A stretch of DNA of 60,613 nt from Brevibacillus thermoruber 423 (lineage in GTDB: Bacteria > Bacillota > Bacilli > Brevibacillales > Brevibacillaceae), in NCBI RefSeq assembly GCF_000454065.1, contig NZ_KE695649.1, forward strand, positions 1-60,613, in the 5' to 3' direction. The notes beneath the pieces are model-generated. The model was given only the letters and a program-made list of their open reading frames with translations. It was not told the DNA's origin and ran no database searches. The first letter of the stretch is position 1. Each line of letters begins with the position of its first letter. The position numbers and the translations under genes are program-made. This document shows, in pieces, positions 41,099-49,367 of this stretch.

Positions 41099-41939
41099 TC
41101 CCCATGGACTTCTTGATTATGTCTAGCTTCCGCTCGTACTCGTTCTTCTCTTTATCGTCAGCACTCGATTCTTTTCTGAAACGTTTGATTTCGTCCTCGA
41201 TTATCTTTGCGAATTTAATAATATCGTCCAACAGTAAATCGAGAACGGCTTCTTCTAGTTCTTCAACTTCGAATATTTCTCCAGCGATAAGTACGTTGTA
41301 AAACTTAATATTTAGAAAGACGTTCCATAGCAAGACGTTATATAGTGCAATCTCGTTTTTAAGTTCATATGAATATTGAGTGCCGTTTCTGTAATATCCC
41401 GAAGTCACGAAATTACAATGCGTTATGTCGCAGAGGTACGAATAAACCAGTTTGTATGTATCTTTTTCATTCGCGTTTAACGCAATATTCCAAATAGTGT
41501 TTATGTATTCAATCTCGGCATTGGTTTCCACGCTTGCGATGATACTTTTTTTTCTGTCCACGAACTTATATCTTTTTTCGTCAATAAGGCCAAGTTTATA
41601 TTCAACTAAATGGTATATCATTTCTGGATTAGTAACTACTGCTTTGGAATTGATAAAGTTCTCATAATTAGATCTTGTTAGAATTAAGGCATCCTCGTAA
41701 TACCCGGTCTTGATGAGCTTGTCGATTGCCAAGAGCGTCTTGGTAAATTTGCTAAAACAAAAAAATATGAAGTCTTCCTCAATGTCTAATTCGTTTACAG
41801 GCATCTTACCTGCTCGTTTGGCTGGAACAACCGCTAAGGCTTGTACATCAACAATTGTCTTATTCAATTCGATGTATTGTTTCAACATTCTTTTAAGCTT
41901 TTTCATGTTTGATGCAATGCTCACTATGTAATCCCCCAT
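41094..41939 (-). CDS. Hypothetical protein, DUF5677-like
   Basis: The product is mostly helical, 281 residues from ATG 41939, or 276 from GTG 41924, which has a better GGGGGA ribosome site. The segment SKFTKTLLAIDKLIKTGYYE, then DALILTRSNYENFINSKA, matches my recollection of the DUF5677 pattern (helices around a conserved R-S-x-x-E). These proteins are common on defence islands but biochemically undefined. Codon use is AT-rich, unlike the core genes. The start lacks a strong upstream context. Confidence 0.6.
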   Translation of the reverse strand: MGDYIVSIASNMKKLKRMLKQYIELNKTIVDVQALAVVPAKRAGKMPVNELDIEEDFIFFCFSKFTKTLLAIDKLIKTGYYEDALILTRSNYENFINSKAVVTNPEMIYHLVEYKLGLIDEKRYKFVDRKKSIIASVETNAEIEYINTIWNIALNANEKDTYKLVYSYLCDITHCNFVTSGYYRNGTQYSYELKNEIALYNVLLWNVFLNIKFYNVLIAGEIFEVEELEEAVLDLLLDDIIKFAKIIEDEIKRFRKESSADDKEKNEYERKLDIIKKSMGN

Positions 41940-42350
41940 ATCGACTTGAAACGTAGTTAGTTATATGCTGAACGGTTCTAAAACAACACAAATGGTTCTG
42001 GACCCAGCAAAAAGAGTTCGCACCAAGGTTTTATCACCAGGAGATGCGTCGCTATAGCGGTTTTGCTCGTTGTCTGAAGGGAAGGCGAAGATGGCCAAGA
42101 TCATGGCGTAACGTCCGTTTAAATTTTGCCTTGCGACTCGCTGTTGTAAAAGAGTATTTATTATTATGAACACAGAAACAACTATTTTACATACTCTTCA
42201 TTTATACAATATATTGTAATGGAACGGTTATAACTTTGGCAGGAACCTCAAAAATTGAGTTCATACCCATCTACGATATCAACTCAAGGTAAATGACTCC
42301 CATTCCTAAAGCAACAGAATTGTTATGCTTCTGTCGGGTGGTGAATTAAT
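41940..42350. other. Intergenic stretch, no gene supported
   Basis: The AT-rich spacer lies between divergent genes. A 70-codon minus-strand frame (41961-42173) has no ribosome site and no recognisable product. The spacer probably holds promoters for both neighbours. Confidence 0.5.
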
Positions 42351-42611
42351 GTGACAGATGTTTTAACTATAGACCAGCGTAGGAAGAATATGCAATCTAT
42401 TCGCTCTAAGGAGACAAAAATCGAGAAAAAAGTGGCAAGAGCTTTATGGAACCACGGCGTTCGTTACCGCAAAAATGTACAGAACCTTCTCAGAAAGACG
42501 GATTTTGCCATAAAGAAATATAAAGTTGCAATTTTTATTGATTCTTGTTTTTGGCACGGGATCAAGTCCATATTTATGTGTAAATTCCCCTCGGTTAGAG
42601 AAATACATTAA
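42351..42611 (+). pseudogene. Truncated very short patch repair endonuclease (Vsr)
   Basis: The 86-residue frame from GTG 42351 matches the Vsr N-terminus: LTIDQRRKNMQSIRSKETKI, HGVRYRKNVQNLLRKTDFAI with the catalytic aspartate, and IFIDSCFWHG with the metal-binding histidine. Intact Vsr is about 130-150 residues; here the frame runs out just after CFWHG. Vsr repairs T:G mismatches from deaminated 5-methylcytosine and normally accompanies a C5 methyltransferase, of which the island carries one 13 kb away. Confidence 0.75.
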
Positions 42612-42873
42612 CCAATGCGAATCACTTTAGATACCGCTTTTGTCCCTGGGATTTTCGCCATTCCAAATACTTTACCATATTGAGATACTTCTTACGGATT
42701 ATCCATGTAAACAATTGGGCGAAGTATTCAATTTCTTATCGTTTTCTCCCTCTGTACCTCGCATCAAACCGCATAAATCCAGCAAAAAGACTTTGAAGTA
42801 ATAATTTCCTGCCTTTCTGACGCAAAGTGAACTATATATCCGCAAAAAGCTCATTTTGGTACATGGGAATGTG
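42612..42873. other. Intergenic stretch, no gene supported
   Basis: This spacer lies downstream of the vsr remnant and of the convergent operon. I see no further recognisable Vsr sequence, RNA gene or strong terminator in it. Confidence 0.5.
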
Positions 42874-43740
42874 TCAAAACTGTGGAAATTTCAGAACGAA
42901 GTATCCGAGCACACCAATCACGGTTGCGGAGATGAGACCTACTATGAAAATACCCTTCATCAGCTTGTTTGACGTTTTTGACACTGGTTGCCTTGTCTGC
43001 ATTTCCTTGATAAGTACAACCTGATCGTAAAGAAGCTGAATGTGTGATGCTGTCCGGGTATGCACACCTTTAGCCTTGTCCAATTCATCGAGAATCTCGT
43101 TGATCACGGAAACATTGTGTGCATGACCCATTGCCAACGTCAATACGAGTTTGATGGTTGTCTGTTGAGCGTATGTCAGATCTCGCATTAAAGTCAGCAT
43201 CTCCCGCTGATTGGAGCCGGTCAATCCGCCCCATAAACGCCCAAGGAACCCTTGATTCTCCATCTTGTCGATCCGATGTTCAATGGAGAGTAATTGATTA
43301 AGGGAATTGCGTACAATAGCTCTCACTTGCGTTGGATCAATTAAACGAGGGTTCTGTTTTACCGCCGCAATCACCTGCTGTTGAGTTGGTAGGGAAGGTT
43401 CTTCGGCTTTCACTGCACTATATCCGGGTGAAGATGCTTCATCAGGTGTTTGATGGAAGAAATCAGCGATGTGATGTCGAATATTCAAATCACTTTGCAT
43501 CGCATACAAGTCACGTTCAGCTTTCTGAAACTTGGAACTGGCCGCACGTACAGCCGCACTATTACCGGATTTCACCGCAAAGTCAAACTCTCTCTTGGCT
43601 TGATAAAATACTTCTCTACGTTTGATGTATTCTGCACGAATTGGATTCGATTCCGGTGAATGTTCAGGAGCTTCCGTTTCAACAGTTACGGATACTTGCG
43701 GTTGACGGATTGAAGCAGAGTGGGGGTGTATGGTGTTCAT
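42874..43740 (-). CDS. Coiled-coil protein with C-terminal membrane anchor, unknown function
   Basis: The 288-residue protein has a charged helical region (about residues 35-85) predicted as coiled coil, and a middle segment with QQVIAAVKQNPRLIDPTQVR and a helical LTYAQQTTIKLVLTLAMG. It ends with one hydrophobic helix (LMKGIFIVGLISATVIGVLG), giving a tail-anchored cytoplasmic protein. Its ATG overlaps the preceding stop (ATGA) and TAGGAGGT lies upstream. It is the last gene of the flagellin-headed operon. No family is recognised. Confidence 0.7.
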   Translation of the reverse strand: MNTIHPHSASIRQPQVSVTVETEAPEHSPESNPIRAEYIKRREVFYQAKREFDFAVKSGNSAAVRAASSKFQKAERDLYAMQSDLNIRHHIADFFHQTPDEASSPGYSAVKAEEPSLPTQQQVIAAVKQNPRLIDPTQVRAIVRNSLNQLLSIEHRIDKMENQGFLGRLWGGLTGSNQREMLTLMRDLTYAQQTTIKLVLTLAMGHAHNVSVINEILDELDKAKGVHTRTASHIQLLYDQVVLIKEMQTRQPVSKTSNKLMKGIFIVGLISATVIGVLGYFVLKFPQF

Positions 43741-45059
43741 TTACGTTTACCTCCTAGCAAACGAAACCGCATTTCGTCGCACCGATCCAAAATATCTTCG
43801 GCGGCTTGACTGTAATCGATTCGTGTCATGGTACCATGTTGCCGCTCCAGTTTTGTGTATATCTCATCCGCTTTCCATCGATCTTCTTCCATATCGTTGA
43901 TGATGGAGACGGCCCGCTCCAGAACATCGGCGTTCACTTCGGACAGCTTGGCGATGTAGATTGATCCATGATGCAACAACTCCACGTTGGCTTTAACCGA
44001 GTTCGCCGTCTTCAAAACTTCACCGAAAGTTCCTTCTCCAAAGGCGTTGTCAAGCAGTCTGCGAAGCGTAATTCCGGCCACGAAGCCAATACCGTGTCCG
44101 ATAAGCCCGCCCGGAATGAACAACGTCAATCCGGCCAGAACGCCTCCAGCGATACTCCCTTTCAACGCATCTTTCCCTAGCCGCTCCTTCAGTTGCTCCC
44201 ATGAGATTTGCCCGTTTTTGTACTGAATGAACTGGACGAGTCCCGATACCGTAACGGAGATTGCGGCTCCGATGGCAGCACCTCCGAGAAGTTTTTCCGT
44301 AACATCAACAGGAGTAAATCCTACAGACAAATCCCCGCTCAGAATCTTCTCTTTCAACGCTTCCGCCGAGGCTGCGTTGCTGTCGAGAGTGCCCATCACC
44401 TTCGTCGGATTCGGCAATCCCATCTCCTTGGCCCGGTCGATCAATTCTTGCGGGCCGACAAGTGTAATGTCGGGGCGGTAATGGTCGTTGTGCAAAAACT
44501 CTTTTAATGTCTGGTCGATAGTATCCGGCGAACGTAGTGTCTTCACCTGATATTCGTTAACGATATCACCGGTCAGACGATTCATCTCCACGACATCAAT
44601 GCCGGGATTGTTACTGGTAACTCTTCCATCGACATTCCGCACAAAATCCGTTTTCGTGAACAGACTTCGCAGATCGCCTTGCATTTGACGAACGAAGTCC
44701 ACTTCGCCCGCGATATCCCCTTGCAGGCGGTTCAACGCATTCGCCGCAGATTGATCACTCCCGTTCAAACGATCAACCAGCCAATCCTTCATGCCGTCAA
44801 CCGTCTTGTAGGCTTCCATGTTCGGGAATTTTTGCTGAAGCAGTTCCGCTATTTTCACTTCCCGGACGAAATCATGTGTCCCTTCAAAGACATGCGGTAT
44901 TCCCTTGGTAACAACTTCGTATGTTGGGATGGTCGTAGCGACATTGATGAAGGTAGTCAGATCATTTTTGGAAAGGTTGTATGGAAGATGTTTCATGCCA
45001 ATGCGGCTTTCGATCTCGTGATATTCGTTGCATTTCTTACAGAAGTAATGTGACTCCAT
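43737..45059 (-). CDS. Membrane protein with nuclease-like motif and glycine zipper, unknown function
   Basis: I start at ATG 45059 after GGAGGGATTCG, giving 440 residues. A CKKC pair with nearby histidines sits at residues 7-14. Around residues 153-175, GIDVVEMNRLTGDIVNEYQV followed by K gives a D...(E/Q)xK spacing as in PD-(D/E)XK folds, with QVK at 171-173. Residues 255-335 are Gly/Ala-rich and hydrophobic (GGAAIGAAISVTVSGLV, AGGVLAGLTLFIPGGLIG), like a membrane-inserting glycine zipper. A nuclease or toxin role is inference only. Confidence 0.6.
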   Translation of the reverse strand: MESHYFCKKCNEYHEIESRIGMKHLPYNLSKNDLTTFINVATTIPTYEVVTKGIPHVFEGTHDFVREVKIAELLQQKFPNMEAYKTVDGMKDWLVDRLNGSDQSAANALNRLQGDIAGEVDFVRQMQGDLRSLFTKTDFVRNVDGRVTSNNPGIDVVEMNRLTGDIVNEYQVKTLRSPDTIDQTLKEFLHNDHYRPDITLVGPQELIDRAKEMGLPNPTKVMGTLDSNAASAEALKEKILSGDLSVGFTPVDVTEKLLGGAAIGAAISVTVSGLVQFIQYKNGQISWEQLKERLGKDALKGSIAGGVLAGLTLFIPGGLIGHGIGFVAGITLRRLLDNAFGEGTFGEVLKTANSVKANVELLHHGSIYIAKLSEVNADVLERAVSIINDMEEDRWKADEIYTKLERQHGTMTRIDYSQAAEDILDRCDEMRFRLLGGKRK

Positions 45060-45089
45060 CGAATCCCTCCAGAAAATGGTCATCAAACA

Positions 45090-45114
45090 AAAGACGGGAG
45101 CTACAGGAACTCCC
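45090..45114 (-). terminator. Weak intra-operon hairpin
   Basis: On the minus strand GGGAG pairs with CTCCC around a nine-base loop and is followed by GTCTTTTG. It lies between the second and third genes of the flagellin operon and may attenuate the last two. Confidence 0.4.
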
Positions 45115-45128
45115 TCATTAACTGGTGT

Positions 45129-45788
45129 TTATTCATTGAATTCATGACCGCAAAAACGGCAAATCTTTGCCCTTGCCTTTACAAGCTCGGCACATTTTGG
45201 GCATTCTTTCGTGTCTGCCGTAGATGCCGAATGATGTTGAATGGCCGACACTTCCTGTTCAATCAGTTCTTGCTGATTAAGCATATGGCGTTCGTATAGC
45301 TGGCGTTGATGAGACATTTCAGCTTGGTAGTAATCCTCCAAGTGTTTCAATTCCTCACGCAGTTTGGCAAGTTCAGATTCAATGGCTTCACAGTGTTTTG
45401 TCGCTTCTTTCTGATTCTCCATTGCCGTTCTGCGAATAGAAAGCCCTTTTCCGCGAAAAATTGCACCCAGGATTATGCAAAATACACCTACTACGCAAAA
45501 GATCATTCCAAAGAGCAAAACATCGTTTCTGGAATTTTCGGTAGCCATCATGATCCCGATCAGGCAGGCCAGTGATCCGATGATAAACCCGACCCAGCTA
45601 AGCAGGAGCAAAAACCCGCCGCCCAGTTCTCCTCCAATGCCCACGTTTCGATAGCGATCTAGTTCCTGCTCTTTTAACCGGATATCGTTGTTGATACTCT
45701 CCAGTTTAATCCTGTACTCTCGTTCCAGTTGCTCCAGCTTCATCTTGAAGGCGTCGGAGGTATTGATGGTTCTCACAAATTGTTGCAA
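45129..45788 (-). CDS. Coiled-coil/zinc-ribbon membrane protein, unknown function
   Basis: The 219-residue product starts at TTG 45788 with AAAGGA upstream. Order of parts: a charged N-terminal coiled coil (MKLEQLEREYRIKLESINND), two membrane helices (FLLLLSWVGFIIGSLACLIG and LLFGMIFCVVGVFCIILG), a second coiled coil (residues 120-175), and a C-terminal zinc ribbon with CPKC and CRFC. It begins 27 bases after the flagellin stop on the same strand, so it is likely co-transcribed. No family is recognised. Confidence 0.65.
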   Translation of the reverse strand: MQQFVRTINTSDAFKMKLEQLEREYRIKLESINNDIRLKEQELDRYRNVGIGGELGGGFLLLLSWVGFIIGSLACLIGIMMATENSRNDVLLFGMIFCVVGVFCIILGAIFRGKGLSIRRTAMENQKEATKHCEAIESELAKLREELKHLEDYYQAEMSHQRQLYERHMLNQQELIEQEVSAIQHHSASTADTKECPKCAELVKARAKICRFCGHEFNE

Positions 45789-45815
45789 GGGAAAGCCCGT
45801 CCTTTCTTACATAAA

Positions 45816-47105
45816 CTATCGAAGCAGGGTTATGACTGTTTCCTGGGTATGGATTGCTTGTGCCAGCATGGCCTGGGATGCTTGTGATAGAATTTGGCTC
45901 TTCGTAAGTTCCATCATTTCCTTGGCCATGTCAGCATCTGTAATTCTTGATTCCGCCGCCGTAAGATTGACCCTGTAGTTCGATGCGTTGTTGTGAATAT
46001 GTTCCAATGCGTTTTGATACGAACCAAACTTTGATCGCTCAGCGGACACTTTATTGATTGCCTCGTCAATCTTTCCAATCGCTTCTACCGCTTTCTCGGG
46101 CGGATCAAAAGCAATATCATCGATGCCAAGGGCTGTGGTACGGGCATCCGTTAACTTGATCTTGTATGTATCACCGGCATCAGGGCCAACCTGTAAGATC
46201 ACGTCTCTGGATTGGTTGGGCAGAGTGGTGGAGTTGGGGTCTATCGTTGCTTCAAATTGAACAACGATTTCTGTCCATACGCCGCCTCCATCCGAGAAGT
46301 TGGGCGAGTCGGACAGGTCATTCCCCAGAATATTCTCTGGCGGCACTCCGACATAGGGAGTACCGGAGTAGGAAACGAGTTTCGTTGCGTAAACCTCTGT
46401 CTCCTGATATCCAGTGAGTCCGTTCACCCTGACTGCGGTGATATTGTTGCCAAATCCCCATGTCTCCGCTCGTGTCTTAAAGGTGTTGGTGGCAAGTTCA
46501 ACAGAAAAATGATAAGGCTCACTCGACTGTGGAGGCGGGGCCGGAGTAGACCAGTAGACACCATTCACCAGATCGGCGATAGAAAAAGTTTCTTCGTAGA
46601 TGGTGTTGATGCCGGATTGCTCAAAGATGGTGATGCTGACCGCATTGGCCAAATTGACAACGGTAAGTCCCGATGGTGGAGTATCTGACACGTTTAGTAA
46701 GTGGATTCCGTTGAAGTGGGTGTTGTTTGCGATGTCATTGATGGTGTTCTTGATTTGATCGATTTCTTCCTGAATGCGTAGTCTGTCGTCCGAAGTTAAC
46801 GTCCCGTTGGCCGCTTGCAAGGCAAGCTCTCGTAATCTCTGAAGATTCGGATTCTGTATCTCGGCGAGACCCGATTCGGCCGTTTGTACAAGAGAAATGC
46901 CGTCCTGTATATTCCGCTCAGCCTGTTCCAAACCTCTAATTCGTGCTCTCATTCTTTGTGAAATGGACAGGCCTGCGGCGTCATCTGCCGCTTTGTTTAT
47001 GCGGAGTCCCGAGGATAGTTTTTCAATTGAAATGGCAGTACTTTTATTGTTCCTTTGAAGTTTATTTAATGAAGTCAGTGCTGTAGCGTTATGATTTATC
47101 CGCAA
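45816..47105 (-). CDS. Accessory flagellin
   Basis: The 429-residue protein has intact flagellin termini. Residues 1-140 carry the D0/D1 helices (MRINHNATALTSLNKLQRNN, SSGLRINKAADDAAGLSISQ, RIRGLEQAERNIQDG) and the last 105 carry the matching C-terminal helices (RITDADMAKEMMELTKSQIL, ending ITLLR). Residues about 141-324 are a surface-exposed insert I do not recognise, rich in Thr, Val and Pro. It starts at TTG 47105 after GGAGGT. A sigma-D-like promoter lies upstream. No other flagellar gene is present in the window. Confidence 0.92.
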   Translation of the reverse strand: MRINHNATALTSLNKLQRNNKSTAISIEKLSSGLRINKAADDAAGLSISQRMRARIRGLEQAERNIQDGISLVQTAESGLAEIQNPNLQRLRELALQAANGTLTSDDRLRIQEEIDQIKNTINDIANNTHFNGIHLLNVSDTPPSGLTVVNLANAVSITIFEQSGINTIYEETFSIADLVNGVYWSTPAPPPQSSEPYHFSVELATNTFKTRAETWGFGNNITAVRVNGLTGYQETEVYATKLVSYSGTPYVGVPPENILGNDLSDSPNFSDGGGVWTEIVVQFEATIDPNSTTLPNQSRDVILQVGPDAGDTYKIKLTDARTTALGIDDIAFDPPEKAVEAIGKIDEAINKVSAERSKFGSYQNALEHIHNNASNYRVNLTAAESRITDADMAKEMMELTKSQILSQASQAMLAQAIHTQETVITLLR

Positions 47106-47170
47106 CTGACAGTCACCTCCAAAGCCTTAGCGAACCAAAAATTCACAGATACAAACTCATTATATTAACT

Positions 47171-47198
47171 TTATCGGTAAGAAATAAAGGTAAATTTA
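47171..47198 (-). promoter_or_regulatory. Sigma-D-like (motility) promoter of the flagellin operon
   Basis: On the minus strand TAAA (47198-47195) and ACCGATAA (47178-47171) are 16 bases apart, close to the sigma-D consensus TAAA-N15-GCCGATAT. It lies 65 bases before the flagellin start. No competing sigma-A promoter of similar quality is obvious. Confidence 0.6.
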
Positions 47199-47259
47199 CG
47201 TTTTGATAAGATAATATGTTTCTGATCAAATCTCTACTCTAGTGGTAGAGGTGATAGGC

Positions 47260-47622
47260 GTGTCAGATTTTTTGAAACTTGTCGGGGAGCAAATACGGTA
47301 CATCAGAAAATCGAAGGGACTTACACAGGAGGCATTAGCTAATCAATGTGGTTTTCAATATTCGTATCTCTCCGACATTGAACGTGGTGAGCGAAACATA
47401 TCACTAGAGACACTAGAGAAGATTATCAACGCATTAGGGATTTTGCCGATCGAGATTTTTAACTTCAAGCACGCCGATACCGACAATGAACTCATTGAAA
47501 AGCGTTTGGTCATTGAATCACTCCAAGCGTTATTGCATGATCGAGATGTTAGTGAAGTCAAATTCATTCACCGGGTCGCAAATGACTTTATAAATACCGT
47601 CGATCAGGCTAAAAACAGATAA
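47260..47622 (+). CDS. XRE-family helix-turn-helix regulator
   Basis: The 120-residue protein has a classic XRE DNA-binding domain (VGEQIRYIRKSKGLTQEALA, then YLSDIERGERNISLETLEKI). A short helical tail follows (VIESLQALLHDRDVSEVKFI). I choose GTG 47260 because GAGGTG lies six bases upstream. It is divergent from the flagellin operon, sharing a 154-base intergenic region, so it may control that operon, itself or the ardA side. Confidence 0.85.
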   Translation: MSDFLKLVGEQIRYIRKSKGLTQEALANQCGFQYSYLSDIERGERNISLETLEKIINALGILPIEIFNFKHADTDNELIEKRLVIESLQALLHDRDVSEVKFIHRVANDFINTVDQAKNR

Positions 47623-47945
47623 ACAATCGCGGCCCTATATAAGCAAAAAATGTAGACATTTTCTCTCGGCACCATGCCGTATTTTTGAACAGGGGGGCCT
47701 GCCGTTTCATGCCCTACCGGGTTCTATATGGACTGTGATCTACTGATTCATTGGTAGATCGCAGTCCTTTTTTGTTTTTGTCGCTCTGCTGATCGTGACA
47801 GCGAACAGGGAAGGTGAGATGCTTCCCACACTGAGAGGAGGTGAATCTGGATGATCAGGCAGTGATGTTTTGAATGAAAGAAGCAGTGTGGTTATTGGCG
47901 TGACTTTTTTGGTGAACAAAATTCGGTAAATCGGAGGGAGTCTGT
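47623..47945 (+). other. Intergenic leader region with terminator hairpin and strong ribosome site
   Basis: GGACTGTGATCTAC (47731) pairs with GTAGATCGCAGTCC (ending 47768), one wobble, followed by T6 and T5 runs: a strong terminator. Beyond it, GAGAGGAGGTGAAT precedes a tiny frame MIRQ and a second tiny frame, then a separate ribosome site for ardA. The layout suggests a leader or attenuator, or the end of a small RNA starting near 47640. Confidence 0.5.
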
Positions 47946-48440
47946 ATGGAGGTTAGAATTTACGTTGCCAATCTGGCGAAGTACAACGAAGGTAAATTGG
48001 TTGGCAAGTGGCTAACGCTGCCGCTGAGAAGTGAAGAGTTAGAGGAAAGGCTAAAGCAGATTCTGGGCGAAGATGAGGAATACGCCATTCATGATTACGA
48101 AGCACCATTCTCCATCAGCGAGTATGACAATGTGTTTGCGATCAATGAAGCCGCCGCCGTTTTGGCTCGATACGACAGCAGAGTTGTTATCGCTCTTTGT
48201 GAATGCGTGGACAACGTTGAAGAGGTTGTGCGGCTGTTGGAGAGCGGCGACTACAGTGTGTATTATGATGTGGACAACTTATGTGATGTCGCGGCTGAAA
48301 TGATCGATGAAGGTTGCTTTGGTTCCGTTCCTTCCTCACTCGTTTGCTACATCGATTATGAAGGTATCGCCAGAGACTTGAAGATGGATGATTGGCACAT
48401 TAATTACGAGCTGAGAGTTGCCGTCCGCCCGCATTCTTAA
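47946..48440 (+). CDS. ardA: Antirestriction protein ArdA
   Basis: The 164-residue protein is strongly acidic and matches ArdA: VRIYVANLAKYNEGKLVGKW followed by LTLPL, EEYAIHDYEAPFSISEYDNV and INEAAAVLARY. ArdA mimics B-form DNA, dimerises and inhibits type I restriction enzymes, helping mobile DNA enter a new host. CGGAGGGAG precedes the ATG. It implies that this island moved, or moves, between cells. Confidence 0.9.
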   Translation: MEVRIYVANLAKYNEGKLVGKWLTLPLRSEELEERLKQILGEDEEYAIHDYEAPFSISEYDNVFAINEAAAVLARYDSRVVIALCECVDNVEEVVRLLESGDYSVYYDVDNLCDVAAEMIDEGCFGSVPSSLVCYIDYEGIARDLKMDDWHINYELRVAVRPHS

Positions 48441-48573
48441 TCACGCCGTTTATTTGTAACAAGGATTTGTGTAATGGTGCCTGCTTGAATCAAAGCGGGT
48501 TATTTGTCGTTGCGAAAAAAGCGAAAACGACGGGTTGCAAGACAACGGGACGATGAAAGGAGGTGAGATGACT

Positions 48574-48813
48574 ATGAGGGATTTGTTGAAAAGGCTGGAG
48601 TTGAAACAGGTCGATCTGCTTGTCAGGGAACGGTTGCTGAGAAACTCTGACATGAACCACCCAAGAAACATGTTCAGCCTACAACAGGTTCGGGAGGAGC
48701 TTAAAACCCTGCAAATTAAATTGGATATGATCGACATCCTGCGGTCGATTGAACTCGAAACCAATAAGAAAGGAGCTGTAACACATGCAACAGAACAAAA
48801 TGAATCTGTCTGA
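48574..48813 (+). CDS. Small helical protein, unknown function
   Basis: ATG 48574 lies seven bases after AAAGGAGGTGA; the ATG at 48568 is too close. The 79-residue product (MRDLLKRLELKQVDLLVRER...) is highly charged and entirely helical, with a leucine heptad pattern near QVREELKTLQIKLDMIDILR. It overlaps the next gene by 29 bases. It belongs to the plus-strand run after ardA. Confidence 0.6.
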   Translation: MRDLLKRLELKQVDLLVRERLLRNSDMNHPRNMFSLQQVREELKTLQIKLDMIDILRSIELETNKKGAVTHATEQNESV

Positions 48814-49009
48814 TGACCTTGTAGTGTTGTTAAATCGGTTGGCTCTGAACGGAGACATTCGAATGGCCGGTCACGTCTTGCACGCATACGTCATCCGCTT
48901 CTGGAAGATTGAGAGGGATGTTGCAACCAGATTTGTCATTGGATACTTTGAAAAGCATTATCCAAAGCAGTTACAGCGGTATGTGAAAAAGAGAAGACAA
49001 CGGAACTGA
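48785..49009 (+). CDS. Small basic helical protein, unknown function
   Basis: The 74-residue product (MQQNKMNLSDDLVVLLNRLA... ending KKRRQRN) has an acidic start and a strongly basic tail, so it may contact nucleic acid. AAGAAAGGAG precedes the ATG. It overlaps the previous gene in another frame, which suggests translational coupling. Confidence 0.6.
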   Translation: MQQNKMNLSDDLVVLLNRLALNGDIRMAGHVLHAYVIRFWKIERDVATRFVIGYFEKHYPKQLQRYVKKRRQRN

Positions 49010-49077
49010 GTGGCTCTTCTGCACTGATTAATGGCAGGAGGGCAATTTTTTTATGTCCTTGGAGGGAGGTGAGGATG

Positions 49078-49260
49078 ATGGAGAAGTGTGTTGATTTGCA
49101 TGAGAAGAAAAAGTGGTTGTTGGCGGCGTTGAAGCATTTACGGAGTATCAAAGAGTTGCGTCCCGCTTGGGGGCGGCTTTATGCCCGCACTCTCGTCAAG
49201 CTGGTGCTAGTCGAGATGAAACTGGAGCAGTTAGAAAAACAAAAAGAGGTGCGACCATAA
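49078..49260 (+). CDS. Small basic protein, unknown function
   Basis: The 60-residue product begins MEKCVDLHEKKKWLLAALKH, is helical and rich in Lys, Leu and Arg. ATG 49078 is seven bases after GGAGGT; ATG 49075 is the alternative. A hairpin follows at 49318. Confidence 0.55.
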   Translation: MEKCVDLHEKKKWLLAALKHLRSIKELRPAWGRLYARTLVKLVLVEMKLEQLEKQKEVRP

Positions 49261-49317
49261 GGATCACACCAAAAAACTTTGCTGATTGTATTGTACAGGA
49301 TTTCATTTCAACAACAC

Positions 49318-49345
49318 AAGGAGGGTTCGCCGCCCTCCTTATTTT
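49318..49345 (+). terminator. Hairpin before the RadC pair
   Basis: AAGGAGGG pairs with CCCTCCTT around a seven-base loop and is followed by ATTTTCATTT. It can end the ardA-side transcript; it also places a Shine-Dalgarno-like sequence in a stem. Confidence 0.65.
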
Positions 49346-49367
49346 CATTTCACGGAGGTAATTGACG

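Noticed and set aside
41961..42173. 70-codon minus-strand frame upstream of the DUF5677-like gene
   Set aside because: No ribosome site and no recognisable product; left as intergenic.
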